Shown here: positions 13,235 through 15,653 of the stretch, piece by piece
How positions within the stretch are numbered: the stretch's first letter is position 1
Layout: every line of letters begins with the position of its first letter
NCBI GenBank assembly: GCA_032111745.1
Contig: JAULUH010000230.1
Span: forward strand, 1 to 15,653
Reading direction: 5' to 3'
Origin: JAULUH01 sp032111745
GTDB taxonomy: Bacteria; Chloroflexota; Anaerolineae; JAAEKA01
Length of the DNA: 15,653 bases
Translations under genes and position numbers: made by a program
Notes under the pieces: model-generated
What the model was told of the DNA's origin: nothing
What the model saw: the letters and a program-made list of their open reading frames with translations, nothing else
The model's database searches: none

Positions 13235-14344
13235 TCAACCGGCCGGAGCAGCAAACCACCGCTGGTAGATCTGCTCGTAACTGCCATCTTGCCGCAAACG
13301 TAACAGGGCGGCATTGATAGGCTCCCGCAGTGGGCTATCGGTCGGCAAGACGATGCCGTAGGTTTCCTCCTGAAAAATGGGACCTGCCAGCCGTACCGTG
13401 CCCTGGCCGCCCGTGGCGCTGTAATAGGCCAGCACCGGCGCATCATAGACTACGGCGTCAACCTGGCCCTGCTCCAGCAGGTCGTAAGCCTCGTCGATGC
13501 TCTTGACGCCCACGAAGCCCAGGTTGCGCGCGATCAAATACTTCGCCGCCGTGCTGCCCTCCACTGTGGCCACCCGCTTGCCCGGCAAGTCCTCCGGCCC
13601 CCTGATCTGGCCGCTGAGCTGGTCCAGGGTCAAGGTGGTGGTCATGACGGCGGTAAACTGGGCGATCAGGATCACGCCCAAGAGCCACCAGACCGCAGTC
13701 AGGATGCGGCGGTAGCCCTGGGTGGGACGGACCTGATACTCGCCGGTAGACACGATGCCGAAGAAGTACCACAGCCCATCCCAGATGCCGGGGAAATATC
13801 CGTGCTGGAATTCGGGGTTGTGGCGCCGCTCGATTAGCCATACGATGTTGGCCATTGCGAAGGCGATCAGCATGCCGATGGCTACCACCCGCGCGATCAG
13901 CGGCGCGTAGGCCTGTATCAGGTCGAGGAAAGTCAGTTGGCCGCCTTGAGCCTCCACCATCACCTGCAGGCCGGCATTGAAGTAGGGATGGGAGAAGTCG
14001 ATCACCGCTTCCCGCTCCGGGGTCATGCTGATGCCGGCAATGGCCAACTCGACGGTGCCAGCCTGCACTGCCTCCAGCTGGTTGGTGACCGTCTCGACGC
14101 CGATCCATTCGTACCGGACGCCCAGCAACTCGGCCAGGGCGTCCCATAGGTCGATGCTGAAGCCGGCCCAGCCGTCAGCACGCTCAAACACGAAGGGCTC
14201 CAGCGGCTTCGTGGCCACCCGCAGCATCCCCTCTTGCTGCGGCTCGGGGCCAGCCGCCAGGGCTGGCCCGGCACTAATGGCCAGAGCCAGGATGATAACC
14301 AATTCTAAGCCAATCACGGCGAGTCTGCCGGCTTGCGAAGACAT
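13235..14344 (-). CDS. Prokaryotic ionotropic glutamate receptor-like channel
   Basis: The 369-residue product has a signal peptide (about 1-31) and then a periplasmic-binding-type ligand domain split by a pore module, the GluR0 layout. Lobe S1 (about 40-130) carries the amino-acid SBP signature GISMTPEREAVIDFS (104-118) with T108 and R111 as likely ligand contacts. The first membrane helix is about 146-172, the pore helix and filter about 187-208, and the second helix about 212-236. S2 (about 245-365) has VEGSTAAKYL (261-270) and DAVVYD (296-301). The pore sequence reads FFGIVSTGEYQVRPTQG: S-T-G-E-Y (199-203) stands where potassium channels have T-V-G-Y-G. The assembly should be tetrameric and opened by an amino acid. 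The ATG at 14344 is chosen for its AGAGGA 9 nt upstream and signal peptide; the frame stays open further upstream. The phosphodiesterase gene follows after 54 bp. Confidence 0.87.
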   Translation of the reverse strand: MSSQAGRLAVIGLELVIILALAISAGPALAAGPEPQQEGMLRVATKPLEPFVFERADGWAGFSIDLWDALAELLGVRYEWIGVETVTNQLEAVQAGTVELAIAGISMTPEREAVIDFSHPYFNAGLQVMVEAQGGQLTFLDLIQAYAPLIARVVAIGMLIAFAMANIVWLIERRHNPEFQHGYFPGIWDGLWYFFGIVSTGEYQVRPTQGYRRILTAVWWLLGVILIAQFTAVMTTTLTLDQLSGQIRGPEDLPGKRVATVEGSTAAKYLIARNLGFVGVKSIDEAYDLLEQGQVDAVVYDAPVLAYYSATGGQGTVRLAGPIFQEETYGIVLPTDSPLREPINAALLRLRQDGSYEQIYQRWFAAPAG

Positions 14345-14448
14345 ACGACGAGTTCCTCTTCCGACTATTTGGCAACCACCATTGCGAGGACCAGCACCTG
14401 TGGCAATGCCCGTGGCATCCATCTCCCGCCTCATCTATCCACCGTACG

Positions 14449-15135
14449 TCACGGCGCCAGATCGCGGCCCTCGGTGTCCGCGAAGTCGCCGAATGCCTGC
14501 GCGGCGCCGGGCGCCGCGCTCAGGCCACCGGCCGAGCCGGCTGCACTGGCCGCCACACCCAGATCCAGGGCCTCGGGATCACTGCCCACCGGGCTCCCAG
14601 GCTGGGGATAGCCCCGTGCGGCTGCCTCGCCGCTGCCAGCCAGCTCGCCCGCCGCCTCCATGGCCTCCACGATGTCGTGGGCCAGGGTCTCGGTAATGCT
14701 GGTCCCGCCCCGGCCCTTGAGTAGCAACTCCACCGAGGGCGCCGAGACCTGGTCCACCGTGGCCAGCAACGCCGAGGTGCCGGGCTTGAGCTCCCATCCC
14801 AACGCCTCCAGCTGGTCGTTGGGGAATCCGGCGTCGTGCAGCTTGGCTGCCAATCCTCCCACCAGGGCGCCACCGGCCAGGCCGACCACGGTACCGACGC
14901 CCGGCACCAGCAGGCCCAGCGCGCCGCCGATCAGGGCACCCATGCCGCCCCCCTTGCCGCCGCCCATGTCGTGGGTTTCCTTCACATGGACCTTGCCGTC
15001 TTCTTCCATGCGGACGATTGCGGCGTCGTCCAGATGGATCGAGTACTCTACGCTCTTGAGCTCTTCGAACGCGGCCTGTGCACCGTCTAGGGTCGGAAAA
15101 ACGGCGGCTACCACGCTCATCGGTTCTTTACTCAT
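14449..15135 (-). CDS. DUF1269-type membrane protein
   Basis: The 228-residue product matches the DUF1269 family. It has an N-terminal alpha/beta part (VVAAVFPTLDGAQAAFEEL at 8-26, then IHLDDAAIVRMEEDGKVHVKE at 33-53), followed by a Gly-rich hydrophobic segment (about 58-97, with GALIGGALGLLVPGVGTVVG) that probably spans or dips into the membrane. Next come DAGFPNDQLEALGWELKPGTSALLATV and a helix ending at about 165. The last 60 residues are Ala/Gly/Ser-rich and look disordered. The function of the family is unknown; members are common near stress and membrane genes. The start is supported by AGGAG 6 nt before the ATG. A terminator lies upstream, so it probably has its own promoter within 15136-15200, but I see no convincing -35/-10 pair there. 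The glutamate-receptor-like gene begins 104 bp after its stop and may be co-transcribed. Confidence 0.85.
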   Translation of the reverse strand: MSKEPMSVVAAVFPTLDGAQAAFEELKSVEYSIHLDDAAIVRMEEDGKVHVKETHDMGGGKGGGMGALIGGALGLLVPGVGTVVGLAGGALVGGLAAKLHDAGFPNDQLEALGWELKPGTSALLATVDQVSAPSVELLLKGRGGTSITETLAHDIVEAMEAAGELAGSGEAAARGYPQPGSPVGSDPEALDLGVAASAAGSAGGLSAAPGAAQAFGDFADTEGRDLAP

Positions 15136-15200
15136 CGGGCTCTCCTATGCGGTCACGAAGCCGGCTCGACACGCCCGCAACCTGCGGCGGCCAAGGCCGC

Positions 15201-15237
15201 AAAAAGCTCGCACACCGCGGCCGCGGGTGTGCGAGCT
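15201..15237 (-). terminator. Intrinsic terminator after the HhH gene
   Basis: AGCTCGCACACC (15205-15216) and its complement GGTGTGCGAGCT (15226-15237) form a perfect 12-bp stem around a GC-rich 9-nt centre. On the - strand it is followed by five T residues (15205-15201, the first being part of the stem). It lies 42 nt after the stop of the gene at 15280. On the + strand there is no T-run, so it acts on the - strand. Confidence 0.88.
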
Positions 15238-15279
15238 CCTGAAGGTGTTAACGGTTTACCTGTCCCGCGGGCCGGCCAC

Positions 15280-15653
15280 CTATTCCTGCACCGTGGCCTG
15301 CGCAGCCGCAACCGCTGCCTCCCGCTGTTGATCGGCCAGCGCCTGGGCTTCGGCAATCCATCCGGCGTAGTTCGGCTGGCGCATCTCCGGGGCGTCGATG
15401 ATCAGTGCCAGTTCCTCCTCTGGGACACTGGCCAGCTGCTGATAGGTGCAGATGCCGTGCTCGTAGAGTCGCTGCTCGTAGGCGGAGCCGATCCCCGCCA
15501 TGGTCTCGAAATCATCGATCTGCAGCCCCTCCCAAATCCAGCCTTGCGTGCCCGTGGCGCGGGCCAGCTCAAAGGCCTCCGCACGCGCCGCCGCGAAGTC
15601 GAAGGTGCTGGCCTGGGTTTTGCCAAGCTCCAGAAACTGCAACAACTCCTCGT
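15280..15653 (-). CDS. Helix-hairpin-helix protein, C-terminal part (partial)
   Basis: The frame runs open to the right edge (EELLQFLELGK... read inward), so the N-terminus lies outside the window; the 124 codons seen end at a TAG at 15280-15282. The core, DDFETMAGIGSAYEQRLYEHGICTYQQLASVPEEEL, is a helix-hairpin-helix unit with the GIG turn. It is typical of small proteins annotated as flap-endonuclease-like or DUF4332-type and related to the HhH domain of DNA polymerase and ligase families. A C-terminal Ala/Gln-rich helix follows (ALADQQREAAVAAAQATVQE). A DNA-binding or protein-binding role is inferred, and no nuclease residues are visible. A TTG at 15645 could be taken as a start, but no ribosome binding site supports it. 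A strong terminator follows. Confidence 0.72.
   Translation of the reverse strand, partial: EELLQFLELGKTQASTFDFAAARAEAFELARATGTQGWIWEGLQIDDFETMAGIGSAYEQRLYEHGICTYQQLASVPEEELALIIDAPEMRQPNYAGWIAEAQALADQQREAAVAAAQATVQE

Noticed and set aside
12026..13303. A long open frame on the + strand (425 codons)
   Set aside because: It lies antisense to the phosphodiesterase gene, has His/Gln/Arg-rich low-complexity sequence, no ribosome binding site and no recognisable domain. It is a by-product of high GC.
14345..14434. Longer N-terminus of the glutamate-receptor-like protein (30 extra residues)
   Set aside because: The extension would put a polar stretch before the signal peptide and would bury the good Shine-Dalgarno that precedes the ATG at 14344.

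Overview
The window is about 15.6 kb of GC-rich bacterial DNA. Several traits suggest a member of the Chloroflexota, of the Anaerolineae/Caldilineae kind: secreted proteins with long Pro/Thr-rich linkers, a lipoprotein whose tether is rich in Glu, Ala, Pro and Thr, LysM/Gmad2, META and NlpE-like envelope domains, and short heptamer arrays between genes. This assignment is inference; there is no rRNA or other taxonomic marker here.

Left part, + strand (1-2173): the 3' end of a solute-binding protein gene, then two overlapping permease genes (MalF-like and MalG-like). Together they form a carbohydrate ABC importer of the CUT1 type. Two GC-rich hairpins lie between the binding-protein gene and the permeases. 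No ATPase gene is present, so a shared MsmK/UgpC-type ATPase elsewhere is likely.

Convergent junction (2174-2291): a REP-like hairpin and an eight-copy array of a 7-bp unit, which runs into the stop codon of the facing gene.

Middle part, - strand (9569 down to 2284): an envelope cluster of four exported proteins. In transcription order these are a LysM-Gmad2-SH3-like protein with a 22-proline run, a secreted protein with three NlpE-like repeats and two PPC-like repeats, a PA14-like protein with a six-cysteine C-terminal region, and a 931-residue lipoprotein with a DUF4377-like domain and five META-type repeats. A sigma70-type promoter is proposed at 9540-9569. Four perfect 11-bp direct repeats sit just upstream of the second gene's ribosome binding site. 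All four proteins look like non-enzymatic, surface-exposed modules, and internal domain duplication is frequent.

Right part, - strand (15653 down to 9604): the C-terminal part of a helix-hairpin-helix protein followed by a strong terminator; a DUF1269 membrane protein; a prokaryotic ionotropic glutamate receptor (ligand-binding domain split by a pore) whose selectivity filter departs from the potassium signature; a large membrane protein that joins a holin-4-like segment, a type I phosphodiesterase domain and a Yip1-like membrane segment; and a stand-alone RibD-C-type reductase.

No tRNA, rRNA, CRISPR array, insertion sequence or integrase was seen. All gaps between genes are under 150 bp. 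The strongest candidates for something new are the glutamate-receptor-like channel with the S-T-G-E-Y filter, the three-part holin/phosphodiesterase/Yip1-like protein, and the four-gene envelope cluster with its 11-bp repeat leader.
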